A stretch of 6,590 nucleotides of DNA from Syntrophaceae bacterium (lineage in GTDB: Bacteria; Desulfobacterota; Desulfomonilia; Desulfomonilales; Desulfomonilaceae): positions 1 to 6,590 of the forward strand of contig JACWAG010000212.1 in NCBI GenBank assembly GCA_014874425.1. Reading direction: 5' to 3'. Of the stretch, positions 1 through 5,815 are shown one piece after another; positions within the stretch are counted from its first letter, which is position 1, and every line of letters starts with the position of its first letter. The translations under genes and the position numbers were made by a program. The notes under the pieces were generated by a model. The model did not search any database. It had not been told where the DNA came from and worked only from the letters and a program-made list of their open reading frames with translations.

Positions 1-287
1 ACGATGACCTGAAATAATTCTGTCTCTGTCCATAAGTGTTTTTCCGAAGCCCTCATTTCATTGTATAGCATGACGTAAACGCCAAAGTACGGCTTAATTT
101 CATAGCCCACTACTCGATCAAAATTCAGTGTCGGCATAGCATCCGTGAATGCTTGAAGAATTGTCGCCTTCGTTGAAACTTTGCCGTGTTCGTGATACTC
201 AAGGAATCCAAACGATCGCAAAGGTTTAAAACTTTGTGCGCCTAGAAGGTGAAAATTGTTCGAAATTGGAGGACAATTTCGAATATA
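1..287 (-). CDS. Unrecognised partial open frame, off left edge
   Basis: Read on the minus strand, the frame is open from the stop at 290-288 to the left edge, about 95 codons with no stop. Its downstream part reads like ordinary protein, for example FDRVVGYEIKPYFGVYVMLY. The first ATG in frame is at 137-135. A TTG at 221-219 would allow a longer product, but no good Shine-Dalgarno sequence precedes either. I do not recognise the family. It could be the 5' part of a gene divergent from yebC, a decayed remnant without its start, or chance. The long stop-free run and protein-like composition favour a real or recently real gene, but the start is unresolved and the 3' end lies outside the window. 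Confidence 0.35.
259..283. promoter_or_regulatory. Perfect 10-bp palindrome upstream of yebC
   Basis: Arms TTCGAAATTG (259-268) and CAATTTCGAA (274-283) are perfect inverted repeats around a 5-base centre, GAGGA. It lies between the candidate -35 and -10 elements of a promoter pointing at yebC, and in front of the divergent open frame. This placement suits an operator. As RNA it would form a hairpin, but the sequence after it is AT-mixed rather than a T run, so a terminator is less likely. The binding protein is unknown. Confidence 0.5.
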
Positions 288-294
288 TTACAAT
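266..294 (+). promoter_or_regulatory. Candidate promoter for yebC
   Basis: TACAAT at 289-294 matches five of six bases of a sigma-70 -10 box. TTGGAG at 266-271 is a weak -35 box at the ideal 17-base spacing. The surroundings are AT-rich and the yebC start lies about 48 bases downstream. The 259-283 palindrome overlaps the -35 box and fills much of the spacer, which suggests repression by a bound protein. The call rests on sequence match only. Confidence 0.4.
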
Positions 295-341
295 AATGAC
301 AAGAATATGTGAATTAAAACCCTGATCGGAGGTTTGGACGG

Positions 342-1091
342 ATGTCGGGCCATAATAAATGGAGCACCATTAAGCACAAGAAAGGCGCTGCGGACGCCAA
401 GAGAGGCAAGATCTTCTCTAAGATCATTAAAGAAATTACAATAGCCTCCCGTATGGGCGGTGGCGACGCGGACGGTAATCCGAGACTGAGAACGGCGTTG
501 AACGCCGCGCGTACGGCGAACATGCCCAAAGACAATATCGAAAAGGCTATCAAAAGAGGGACCGGTGAAATCGAAGGAGTGAATTACGAGGAGATAACGT
601 ACGAAGGCTATGGCCCTGGTGGGGTGGCCGTGCTTGTCGAGGCGCTCACTGATAACAAAAACCGGACCGTAGCCGAGATTCGGCATATTTTCGACAAATA
701 TAACGGCAACCTTGGTGAAACAGGCTGTGTGAACTGGATCTTCCAAAAAAAAGGTGTCCTGGAGATACCGGTCCAGGGATTGACTGAAGACGAAGTAATG
801 GAGCTTGCTCTGGAAAGTGGCGCCCAAGACGTGAAAATGGAAGGCGACACTTTTGAGATCACGACCGACCCCACGGATTTTGAACCTGTGCGAAAAGCCA
901 TAGAGGACAAGGGTTGGAAGGTTGAGTTGGCCGAAATTACCATGATCCCTCAGAACACCATAAAACTAGACGGTAAAAAGGCTGAACAGATGCTAAAAAT
1001 GATGGATGCTCTCGATGACCACGAAGACCTTCAGATGGCTTACGCGAATTTCGACATATCAGAGGAAGAAATGATGAAGCTTTCCGCCTAG
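342..1091 (+). CDS. yebC: YebC/PmpR family protein (TACO1-like)
   Basis: Complete 249-residue protein, the usual length for the family. The N-terminus MSGHNKWSTIKHKKGAADAK is the family hallmark, followed by FSKIIKEI, NPRLRTALNAARTANMPKDN, and a middle region with EGYGPGGVA, NRTVAEIRHIF and NGNLG. YebC-family proteins are cytoplasmic. They have been described as DNA-binding regulators (PmpR) and, more recently, as ribosome-associated factors that help translation of proline-rich stretches; the sequence does not say which role applies here. The start is supported by GGAGG at 328-332, nine bases upstream of the ATG. It lies upstream of ruvC and ruvA on the same strand, a conserved neighbourhood in many bacteria, with an 88-base gap to the ruvC start preferred here. 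Its third codon positions look more G/C-rich than those of ruvC and ruvA. Identification is secure. Confidence 0.97.
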   Translation: MSGHNKWSTIKHKKGAADAKRGKIFSKIIKEITIASRMGGGDADGNPRLRTALNAARTANMPKDNIEKAIKRGTGEIEGVNYEEITYEGYGPGGVAVLVEALTDNKNRTVAEIRHIFDKYNGNLGETGCVNWIFQKKGVLEIPVQGLTEDEVMELALESGAQDVKMEGDTFEITTDPTDFEPVRKAIEDKGWKVELAEITMIPQNTIKLDGKKAEQMLKMMDALDDHEDLQMAYANFDISEEEMMKLSA

Positions 1092-1179
1092 TATTGAGGT
1101 TGGAGATCTCAAAGGGACAGAAAGTCGTCAGGTAACCCGTGGTGAATAACAAGATCTACTTTTTTGAGGGGATTTGAGT

Positions 1180-1665
1180 TTGCTAATACTTGGTGTTGAC
1201 CCTGGAACGATTGCAACAGGTTATGGGATAGTCAGCAAGAATGGCTCGGTCCCTGTTTATGTTGCAGGTGGTGTCATTCGTCCAGGAACAAGAAGTGCGC
1301 AGTCCGAGAAATTGCTAACAATTTATACGGCTTTGGATGAGATTGTTAGAGAATTTCACCCCTCTGTCATGGTGGTTGAGTCTCTGTTTCACGCTGTTAA
1401 CAGCCAGAGTCTCATCAAACTGGGGCAGGTTAGGGGGGTGATTCTCTTACTTGGGTCGTTACATGGTATGGAGGTATTTGAATACAGTCCTCGTGAGATC
1501 AAACAAGGAATTACAGGATATGGCAATGCGGACAAAAGTCAGGTCATGTTCATGATTCAGAAAATACTACATATTCCCGATCTTAAATCATCAGATCAAG
1601 CTGATGCTATTGCAATGGCTACCTTTCATGCGCACATGTGTTTTTCTGAGAAGGTCGTGAAATGA
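1180..1665 (+). CDS. ruvC: Crossover junction endodeoxyribonuclease RuvC
   Basis: RuvC is the Holliday-junction resolvase. As a dimer it makes paired, Mg-dependent nicks in the four-way junctions that RuvAB migrates during recombinational repair. From the TTG at 1180 the product is 161 residues. The four acidic catalytic residues are all present: D7 (ILGVDPG), E67 (VVESLF), D139 and D142 (SSDQADAIAMA). These correspond to D7, E66, D138 and D141 of E. coli RuvC. Also visible are KLGQVRGV and ITGYGNADKSQV. A TTG at 1174 could add two residues, but the Shine-Dalgarno GAGGGG (1166-1171) is then only 2 bases away, against 8 bases for the TTG at 1180. The later start also puts the first aspartate at position 7. 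The stop overlaps the ruvA start (ATGA), which implies translational coupling. Confidence 0.96.
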   Translation: MLILGVDPGTIATGYGIVSKNGSVPVYVAGGVIRPGTRSAQSEKLLTIYTALDEIVREFHPSVMVVESLFHAVNSQSLIKLGQVRGVILLLGSLHGMEVFEYSPREIKQGITGYGNADKSQVMFMIQKILHIPDLKSSDQADAIAMATFHAHMCFSEKVVK

Positions 1666-2258
1666 TAGCCTGTTTAAGAGGACCATTAATTTATAGAGGG
1701 GTCAATCGGGTCATAGTCGATGTAAACGGCGTGGGATACAATGTTTTTGTTTCTTTGAACACACTCGAATCATTGCCGAATCAAGAAGAGGCTTTGTTGC
1801 ATATTCACACAGCGTTCAGAGAGAATTCTTTAGAGCTATATGGTTTTGCCACTGAAGAAGAGAAAACACTGTTTGAGATGCTTTTAAGTGTTTCCGGTAT
1901 CGGTCCAAAAACATCACTCACTATACTATCGGGTATTTCGCCTGATGGGTTTAAGCAGGCAATTTGTGAAAAGAATTTGGTTAAACTTAGTTCCATTCCA
2001 GGAATAGGGAAGAAATCGGCTGAAAGAATAGTGGTTGAGTTAAAAGAGAAAGTAACGGCTTTTCCTTCCAAAGCTAAAACTACCGACATGAGTTGTCCAA
2101 AATCTAATCTTCAAGAAGACCTTACATCATCTCTGATCAATTTAGGATACAAACAAAAGATTGCAGCGGAAACAGCCGAGAGGGTCCTCAGGAATTCGGA
2201 GGAGAACATGTCTCTGGAGAAGGCTGTCAAACTTGCATTCAAAGAACTCATAAAATAG
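1662..2258 (+). CDS. ruvA: Holliday junction branch migration protein RuvA
   Basis: RuvA binds the four-way junction as a tetramer and loads the RuvB motor for branch migration. At 198 residues it has normal length and all three domains. The N-terminal OB-fold domain (about 1-63) begins MIACLRGPLIYRG and ends in LELYGF. Tandem helix-hairpin-helix motifs follow (SVSGIGPKTS near 76-85; SIPGIGKKSAERIVVEL near 111-127). The C-terminal RuvB-binding domain (about 150-198) contains INLGYKQKIAAE and LEKAVKLAFKELI. The linker between domains II and III is polar. At the acidic pin, where E. coli RuvA has REDA, this protein reads RENS (53-56), so one of the two pin acids is asparagine. The gene starts inside the ruvC stop codon (ATGA overlap). 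ruvB does not follow; the next gene is an oxidoreductase. Confidence 0.97.
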   Translation: MIACLRGPLIYRGVNRVIVDVNGVGYNVFVSLNTLESLPNQEEALLHIHTAFRENSLELYGFATEEEKTLFEMLLSVSGIGPKTSLTILSGISPDGFKQAICEKNLVKLSSIPGIGKKSAERIVVELKEKVTAFPSKAKTTDMSCPKSNLQEDLTSSLINLGYKQKIAAETAERVLRNSEENMSLEKAVKLAFKELIK

Positions 2259-2280
2259 AGGTCCAACATAGAGAGGGTGT

Positions 2281-2299
2281 TTGAAAAGGACCCTTTCAA
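2281..2299. promoter_or_regulatory. Imperfect 9-1-9 dyad before the oxidoreductase gene
   Basis: TTGAAAAGG (2281-2289) and CCCTTTCAA (2291-2299) form an inverted repeat around A2290 with eight of nine positions paired. It lies in the 61-base gap between ruvA and the oxidoreductase start, just upstream of that gene's Shine-Dalgarno sequence. A redox-responsive operator is one possibility, but no known consensus was matched and a clear promoter was not found beside it. Chance is not excluded for a site this short. Confidence 0.3.
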
Positions 2300-2319
2300 T
2301 TTATGGAGGAGAAACTAAC

Positions 2320-3660
2320 ATGAGATTTATCGTGATCGGTGGTGACGCCGCAGGAATGAGCGCAGCTTCAAAAGCGAAACGTAACAAACCTGACTTAGAA
2401 GTAATTGTGCTTGAAGCCACAGAGGATGTTTCTTACTCCGCATGCGGAATGCCATACAATATTGCTGACCCTAGTCGGGCCATGGATGACCTAATTGTTC
2501 GTCGGTCGGATGTTTTTAGGTCTAAACAGGGTATAGATCTGCGCACTGGGCACAAGGTCATGAAGATCGACAGAACGAACAAAAAAGTTTTGTATGAAAC
2601 CAGCAATGCTCAAACCGGAGCGATCGAATATGATAAGCTGCTCATCGCTACTGGAGCAAGACCCATTCGTCCTGAAATGCCAGGAATAGATCTCGATGGT
2701 GTCCTGGTCTTAAAGTCACTCCAACATGGTAGAATCATAAAAGAATTCCTCAAGAAATCATCGCCTCACAAAGTTCTTATAGTCGGCATGGGTTACATTG
2801 GACTGGAGATGGCGGAAGCGTTTCATTCTCTAGGCATGTCTATAACAATGGTTAAACCTGGCCCAAGGCTTCTCGCCTTCATGCCCGAAGAGATGGCTAG
2901 TGTTGTCAAACGCGAACTCTCTGACAAAGGCATCGAATGTCACCCGGGTGTCGGAGTGAAGGCAATTGATATCGATGGGTCGAGACTTAAAGCGCTGACC
3001 ACTTCGGGATATATCCAAACCGATTTAGTGATGATGAGTGTTGGTATCACTCCTGAGTCTGAGTTGGCGGCTGAGGCGGGTCTGAAACTTGGTCCAAAAA
3101 AATCCATAGCCGTTGACAGAAAACTTGTAACCTCCGACCATGACATTTTCTCAGCAGGGGACTGCGCTGACGCATTCCACGTGATTACCGGGAAAAGAGT
3201 TTGGGTTCCATTGGCCCTAAGGGCAAACCGAGCCGGTTGGGCTGTTGCCGACAATGTTACCGGGGGAGATGTTGAGCTGCCAGGAATAATGGGTACAGCG
3301 GTCTTCAAAGTTCTCGATCTTGAAGTCGCTAGAACGGGACTCAGTTTTGAAGAAGCTTCATCTGAGGGTTACGACGCTGTCCAGGAAATGATCAAGAGCC
3401 GCTCAAGGGCGCATTCGCATTCTGGAAACCAAACTATTTATGTGAATCTTGTGGCTGATCGGAAAACCGGCAAACTACTTGGGGGCTCTATGGTAGGTAA
3501 AGAAGGAGTGGCCCATAGGATTGACGCCATTGCGGTCGCTCTGCACGCAGGCATGACTGTGGAGCATTTCTTCCAGTGTGATATGGCTTACGCACCGCCT
3601 TTTTCGCCTGTTTGGGACCCTATGCTCACAGCGGCCAACCAGCTTCTTAAAAAGCTATAA
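2320..3660 (+). CDS. CoA-disulfide reductase / NADH oxidase family FAD oxidoreductase
   Basis: 446-residue flavoprotein of the single-cysteine branch of the pyridine nucleotide-disulfide oxidoreductases, which includes CoA-disulfide reductases, NADH oxidases/peroxidases and NAD(P)H:polysulfide reductases. Visible parts are the N-terminal FAD-binding loop (VIGGDAAGMSAA), redox-active C42 in SYSACGMPYN, the NAD(P) motif GMGYIG (156-161) and the second FAD motif FSAGDCAD (277-284). The dimerisation domain ends in YAPPFSPVWDPMLTAAN, whose tyrosine is conserved in CoA-disulfide reductases. Family members use NAD(P)H to reduce CoA disulfide, peroxide, oxygen or polysulfide; the exact substrate cannot be read from sequence. 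No rhodanese domain is fused. The ATG at 2320 is preferred over an upstream in-frame TTG (2281) because GGAGGAG (2305-2311) lies 8 bases before it and the FAD motif normally begins at the N-terminus. Confidence 0.9.
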   Translation: MRFIVIGGDAAGMSAASKAKRNKPDLEVIVLEATEDVSYSACGMPYNIADPSRAMDDLIVRRSDVFRSKQGIDLRTGHKVMKIDRTNKKVLYETSNAQTGAIEYDKLLIATGARPIRPEMPGIDLDGVLVLKSLQHGRIIKEFLKKSSPHKVLIVGMGYIGLEMAEAFHSLGMSITMVKPGPRLLAFMPEEMASVVKRELSDKGIECHPGVGVKAIDIDGSRLKALTTSGYIQTDLVMMSVGITPESELAAEAGLKLGPKKSIAVDRKLVTSDHDIFSAGDCADAFHVITGKRVWVPLALRANRAGWAVADNVTGGDVELPGIMGTAVFKVLDLEVARTGLSFEEASSEGYDAVQEMIKSRSRAHSHSGNQTIYVNLVADRKTGKLLGGSMVGKEGVAHRIDAIAVALHAGMTVEHFFQCDMAYAPPFSPVWDPMLTAANQLLKKL

Positions 3661-3667
3661 CGCGCCA

Positions 3668-3696
3668 GGTATTACGTTGACGAGGCGTGTAATACC
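3668..3696 (+). repeat. Inverted repeat just after the oxidoreductase stop
   Basis: GGTATTAC (3668-3675) and GTAATACC (3689-3696) are perfect 8-bp inverted arms, extendable by one G-U pair, around an 11 to 13-base loop. It begins eight bases after the stop codon, where a terminator would be expected, but no T run follows. It also overlaps the -35 box of a candidate promoter, so it could be an operator. Both readings are inference. Confidence 0.4.
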
Positions 3697-3705
3697 AAAT
3701 GTTAT
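3677..3705 (+). promoter_or_regulatory. Candidate promoter for the peptide/radical SAM cassette
   Basis: TTGACG (3677-3682) matches five of six bases of the -35 consensus. TGTTAT (3700-3705), four of six, follows after exactly 17 bases. It would give a leader of about 145 bases before the peptide gene. A weaker alternative is TTGTGA (3744-3749) with TATTTT (3766-3771) at 16 bases in a very AT-rich stretch. Either could serve; the sequence does not decide. Confidence 0.35.
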
Positions 3706-3782
3706 GACATTCTGATATGTATAGACATCGTGACATGTTTTAATTGTGAGTGTGATTTGGCTAACTATTTTAAATATTTACA

Positions 3783-3799
3783 AGTCAATCTCATTGACT
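3783..3799 (+). promoter_or_regulatory. 7-3-7 palindrome in the cassette leader
   Basis: AGTCAAT (3783-3789) and ATTGACT (3793-3799) are perfect inverted arms around CTC. A second short dyad, GTTCT (3821-3825) with AGAAC (3830-3834), follows before the Shine-Dalgarno sequence. AGTTC at 3801-3805 can pair with GAACT at 3831-3835 instead, so two alternative folds of the leader are possible. The palindrome could be an operator or an RNA hairpin close to the peptide gene. Confidence 0.35.
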
Positions 3800-3856
3800 G
3801 AGTTCCCGTGAGCGTCTATGGTTCTTACTAGAACTAAATAACTCTAGGAGGACGCC

Positions 3857-3919
3857 ATGAAGATCAGAAAAATCGAAAAAGTCTCCAAGGGCCTTTGCAA
3901 GTGCAAAAGTTCCTGCTAG
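3857..3919 (+). CDS. Short Cys-containing RiPP precursor peptide (candidate)
   Basis: Twenty-codon gene encoding MKIRKIEKVSKGLCKCKSSC. The Shine-Dalgarno TAGGAGG (3845-3851) is near-ideal, 5 bases before the ATG. The peptide divides into a basic, charged N-terminal part (1-12) that would act as leader and a C-terminal part CKCKSSC with cysteines at 14, 16 and 20. It lies 39 bases upstream of a radical SAM/SPASM enzyme carrying a PqqD-like peptide-binding domain, the usual arrangement of a modified-peptide precursor and its maturase. The expected product is a thioether-crosslinked or otherwise modified Cys peptide; chemistry and function are not known. It recalls the very short precursors named CbpA that pair with radical SAM enzymes named CbpB, but this is from memory and was not checked. 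Small size alone would make the call weak; ribosome site, cysteines and neighbour make it fairly strong. Confidence 0.8.
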   Translation: MKIRKIEKVSKGLCKCKSSC

Positions 3920-3958
3920 GTGTCCGGTGGCAGCGAGTTGTGGTAAGTCATTGAGCCT

Positions 3959-5470
3959 ATGACTGTAAACGCAGCGCAACCGGAAAATTGGCTTTGTAAA
4001 AACAACTGTTTTTATTACAAACCGAATAGAAAAGAGGATCAACGTTGCAGGGGCTATTATGTGACGCAAATCCTCACCGAGTCAAGGCCTCAGTTGAGAC
4101 TGGAAACAGTTACTGAGGCCTTTGATCGTAATTTTAAACGACAACTCCTATTAAATCATATCTGTATATCCTGCCCATTTTATGTTGAGGACTGCGATTT
4201 CACATCAGTCCATCCTCCGGAAAATTGTGTCCCGTGTGGAGGGCTTGTTTTCATTTCCAATCTTTTGAAACTTGGGGAGGTCACTGAGCCGGATTTAAAA
4301 CTGGCCAACCTTGAGGACCTTGGAGATAGTTCCTATGTGAGTCTGTCAAATGACTCTTGCATAAAAAGTCTCGAAGAAGATTACCTCTATCAAATCGCGC
4401 ACGATGACCTTTATGAAATAAATCAGGATGCTCTGGATTTCCTGACCAAGTGCGATGGTTCCGCAACTGTTTCAGATCTTGATCCTGATCGTGAATTCCT
4501 CGAATTTTGCATTGTGGAAGATCTCCTGGATGTTTCGAAAGAAAAGATCCAACGGCCTATAATCCTTGGTAAGTCTCCTGTCCCGTCACTTCGTTATCTG
4601 GAATGGCTGATAACTCGCAGATGCAATATTTCTTGCGCTCATTGCTATCTTGGAGATCAGGCCCGCATAGAATACAGGCCAGAATTAATACGTCCTTTAT
4701 TGGATGAATTCACTGATATGCAGGGGTTGAGAGTCTTGGTCAGTGGTGGTGAACCGACTCTATACGAACATTTTGATCTCTTGAACAGTATTCTTCCTGA
4801 ATATCCGGTCCGTGCGGTCCTGTTGACCAACGGAACAACAATAAATAGGAAATTGCTCAAACAGCTAAATTTTCATGAAATTCAGATTAGTCTCGACGGA
4901 ATGGAAAAAGGTCACGACGTAATTCGAGGCAAGGGAAATTTCCGAAAAGCCGTTCGAGCCATGGAACTAGCTCGTGAAGCTGGAATCGATCTGTCCGTGG
5001 CCACCATGGTCCATAAGTTGAATCTGGATGAATGGGACAGCATGAGAGATCTCGTTGAGTCCATGGAAGCGAGAGAGTGGAGTATAGATTACCCGTGCGT
5101 TAAGGGGCGTTGGGACCTGCATCCGGAGTTGCAGGCGGGGTTACGGGATGCGGCGGACAGTATGCGATACGCTTTCGGTGGCTCCTATCACGGGACTTCT
5201 TCCGGATGGACATGTGGGCGCCATCTCGCGGCTGTTTTACCTTCAACAGATGTATGCAAGTGCGCGCTCTTTCCGGAAATTCGCCTGGGATCAGTAGAGA
5301 ATGGCTTAGCAAAGGCGTGGGCTAGAATGACCCACATTCCCATTTCGGAAACTGATTGCGCCGGATGCGAATCTGCGGACATATGCGGTGGTGGTTGTCG
5401 TTTCCGTGCTGGCGCTAGAGACGCTCGTGATGAGGTAATGTGTTTATTACATAAGGGTGGTAATAAATAA
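3959..5470 (+). CDS. Radical SAM/SPASM peptide-modifying enzyme with PqqD-like domain
   Basis: 503-residue RiPP maturase candidate. An N-terminal region (1-95) has eight cysteines: C13xxxC17, C30, C69xxC72, C79 and C90xxC93. Residues about 135-195 look like a PqqD/RIPP recognition element that would bind the precursor leader (YQIAHDDLYEINQDALDFL, then CDGSATVSDL). The radical SAM core starts near 208 with cluster motif C222-C226-C229 (RRCNISCAHCY), SGGEPT at 262-267 for SAM binding, and LLTNGT. The SPASM domain has C419, C433, C435 and the signature CX2CX5CX3C-X14-C (C467, C470, C476, C480, C495), which binds auxiliary Fe-S clusters. Such enzymes cleave SAM to a 5'-deoxyadenosyl radical and often form thioether or carbon crosslinks in a peptide. 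The preceding 20-residue Cys peptide is the likely substrate. The Shine-Dalgarno sequence before the ATG is weak, so translation may be coupled to the peptide gene. Confidence 0.92.
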   Translation: MTVNAAQPENWLCKNNCFYYKPNRKEDQRCRGYYVTQILTESRPQLRLETVTEAFDRNFKRQLLLNHICISCPFYVEDCDFTSVHPPENCVPCGGLVFISNLLKLGEVTEPDLKLANLEDLGDSSYVSLSNDSCIKSLEEDYLYQIAHDDLYEINQDALDFLTKCDGSATVSDLDPDREFLEFCIVEDLLDVSKEKIQRPIILGKSPVPSLRYLEWLITRRCNISCAHCYLGDQARIEYRPELIRPLLDEFTDMQGLRVLVSGGEPTLYEHFDLLNSILPEYPVRAVLLTNGTTINRKLLKQLNFHEIQISLDGMEKGHDVIRGKGNFRKAVRAMELAREAGIDLSVATMVHKLNLDEWDSMRDLVESMEAREWSIDYPCVKGRWDLHPELQAGLRDAADSMRYAFGGSYHGTSSGWTCGRHLAAVLPSTDVCKCALFPEIRLGSVENGLAKAWARMTHIPISETDCAGCESADICGGGCRFRAGARDARDEVMCLLHKGGNK

Positions 5471-5497
5471 ACCAGAGCGAAAACGCACCGTGGTTTT
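5469..5497 (+). terminator. Weak terminator-like structure after the radical SAM gene
   Basis: AAACCA (5469-5474) pairs with TGGTTT (5491-5496), enclosing a second short stem GCG/CGC (5477-5479 with 5484-5486) around AAAA. The descending arm ends in TTTT. It begins within the stop codon, where an intrinsic terminator would sit. The stem is interrupted by an internal loop and the T run is short, so termination efficiency is doubtful. Confidence 0.3.
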
Positions 5498-5696
5498 AGT
5501 GGCGGCAACATTTACTTGTAGCTCGTGATTGAACTAATAGTGGTGAAAAAAGACCCGTTTTGTTCTGTAGAGTCAAGAGAACTTCACCGTTCCCAATCAA
5601 ATCGCCAAGGCAGATAACTATCTAAACTACTTTATTATTTCACCTCACTTTGTCTTAAAAACACGATGGTCCTGAAATTGCTTAACCGTGGGTGAA

Positions 5697-5723
5697 TGAA
5701 GATTCCTCACGCGAGGGACTTCA
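5697..5723 (+). repeat. Hairpin 1 upstream of the TPR gene
   Basis: TGAAG (5697-5701) plus TTCCTC (5703-5708) pairs with GAGGGA (5713-5718) plus CTTCA (5719-5723) around the tetraloop ACGC. This gives about 11 base pairs with one bulged A and one G-U pair. No T run follows it. It may be a structured RNA element, a mobile repeat unit, or part of a leader. Confidence 0.45.
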
Positions 5724-5733
5724 ACTCCTTGCA

Positions 5734-5772
5734 TGGATTGGCCATCTCAATTTAGTGGGATGGCCAAATCCA
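5734..5772 (+). repeat. Hairpin 2 upstream of the TPR gene
   Basis: TGGATTGGCCATC (5734-5746) pairs with GATGGCCAAATCCA (5759-5772), leaving one bulged A. TC/GG at 5747-5748 and 5757-5758 can extend the stem inward, for about 15 pairs including one G-U, with an 8-base loop AATTTAGT. It lies 10 bases after hairpin 1. No T run follows, so it does not look like a standard terminator. Tandem stems of this kind occur in REP-like repeats and in structured RNAs. Confidence 0.5.
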
Positions 5773-5815
5773 AAACACTACCGCTAGACGCTTGCTTTAG
5801 TAGGAGGTAAAACCC

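Larger units (their letters stand above)
5498..5815. other. Intergenic stretch without a supported gene
   Basis: About 320 bases between the radical SAM and TPR genes. No open frame here has a ribosome site together with protein-like content. The first half is unremarkable and AT-rich, with a small GATA/TATC dyad. The second half carries two consecutive hairpins (5697-5723 and 5734-5772), listed separately. The last bases hold the strong AGGAGGT ribosome site (5802-5808) of the TPR gene. A promoter for that gene must lie here, but no box pair stood out. Confidence 0.5.

Noticed and set aside
288..827. Long (179-codon) minus-strand frame inside yebC
   Set aside because: It is antisense to a clearly conserved YebC coding sequence, so it is a shadow of that gene.
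1139..1177. Short GTG frame ending at the ruvC start, as a coupled leader peptide
   Set aside because: No Shine-Dalgarno sequence upstream and nothing recognisable in 12 codons.
3818..3841. Seven-codon frame (MVLTRTK) in the cassette leader as an attenuator leader peptide
   Set aside because: No convincing ribosome site and no run of regulatory codons; too short to support.
3791..4069. Minus-strand 92-codon frame overlapping the peptide gene and the start of the radical SAM gene
   Set aside because: It is antisense to two better supported genes and shows no family motif or ribosome site.
5645..5734. Minus-strand 29-codon frame starting at 5734 (begins MQGVEVPRV)
   Set aside because: No ribosome site before the ATG and it overlaps the hairpins; no recognisable content.
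5697..5756. Plus-strand 19-codon frame starting ATG 5697 (begins MKIPHARDF), another possible small peptide
   Set aside because: It lies across the two hairpins, has only a weak purine stretch upstream, no cysteines and no maturase beside it; better explained by the repeat structure.
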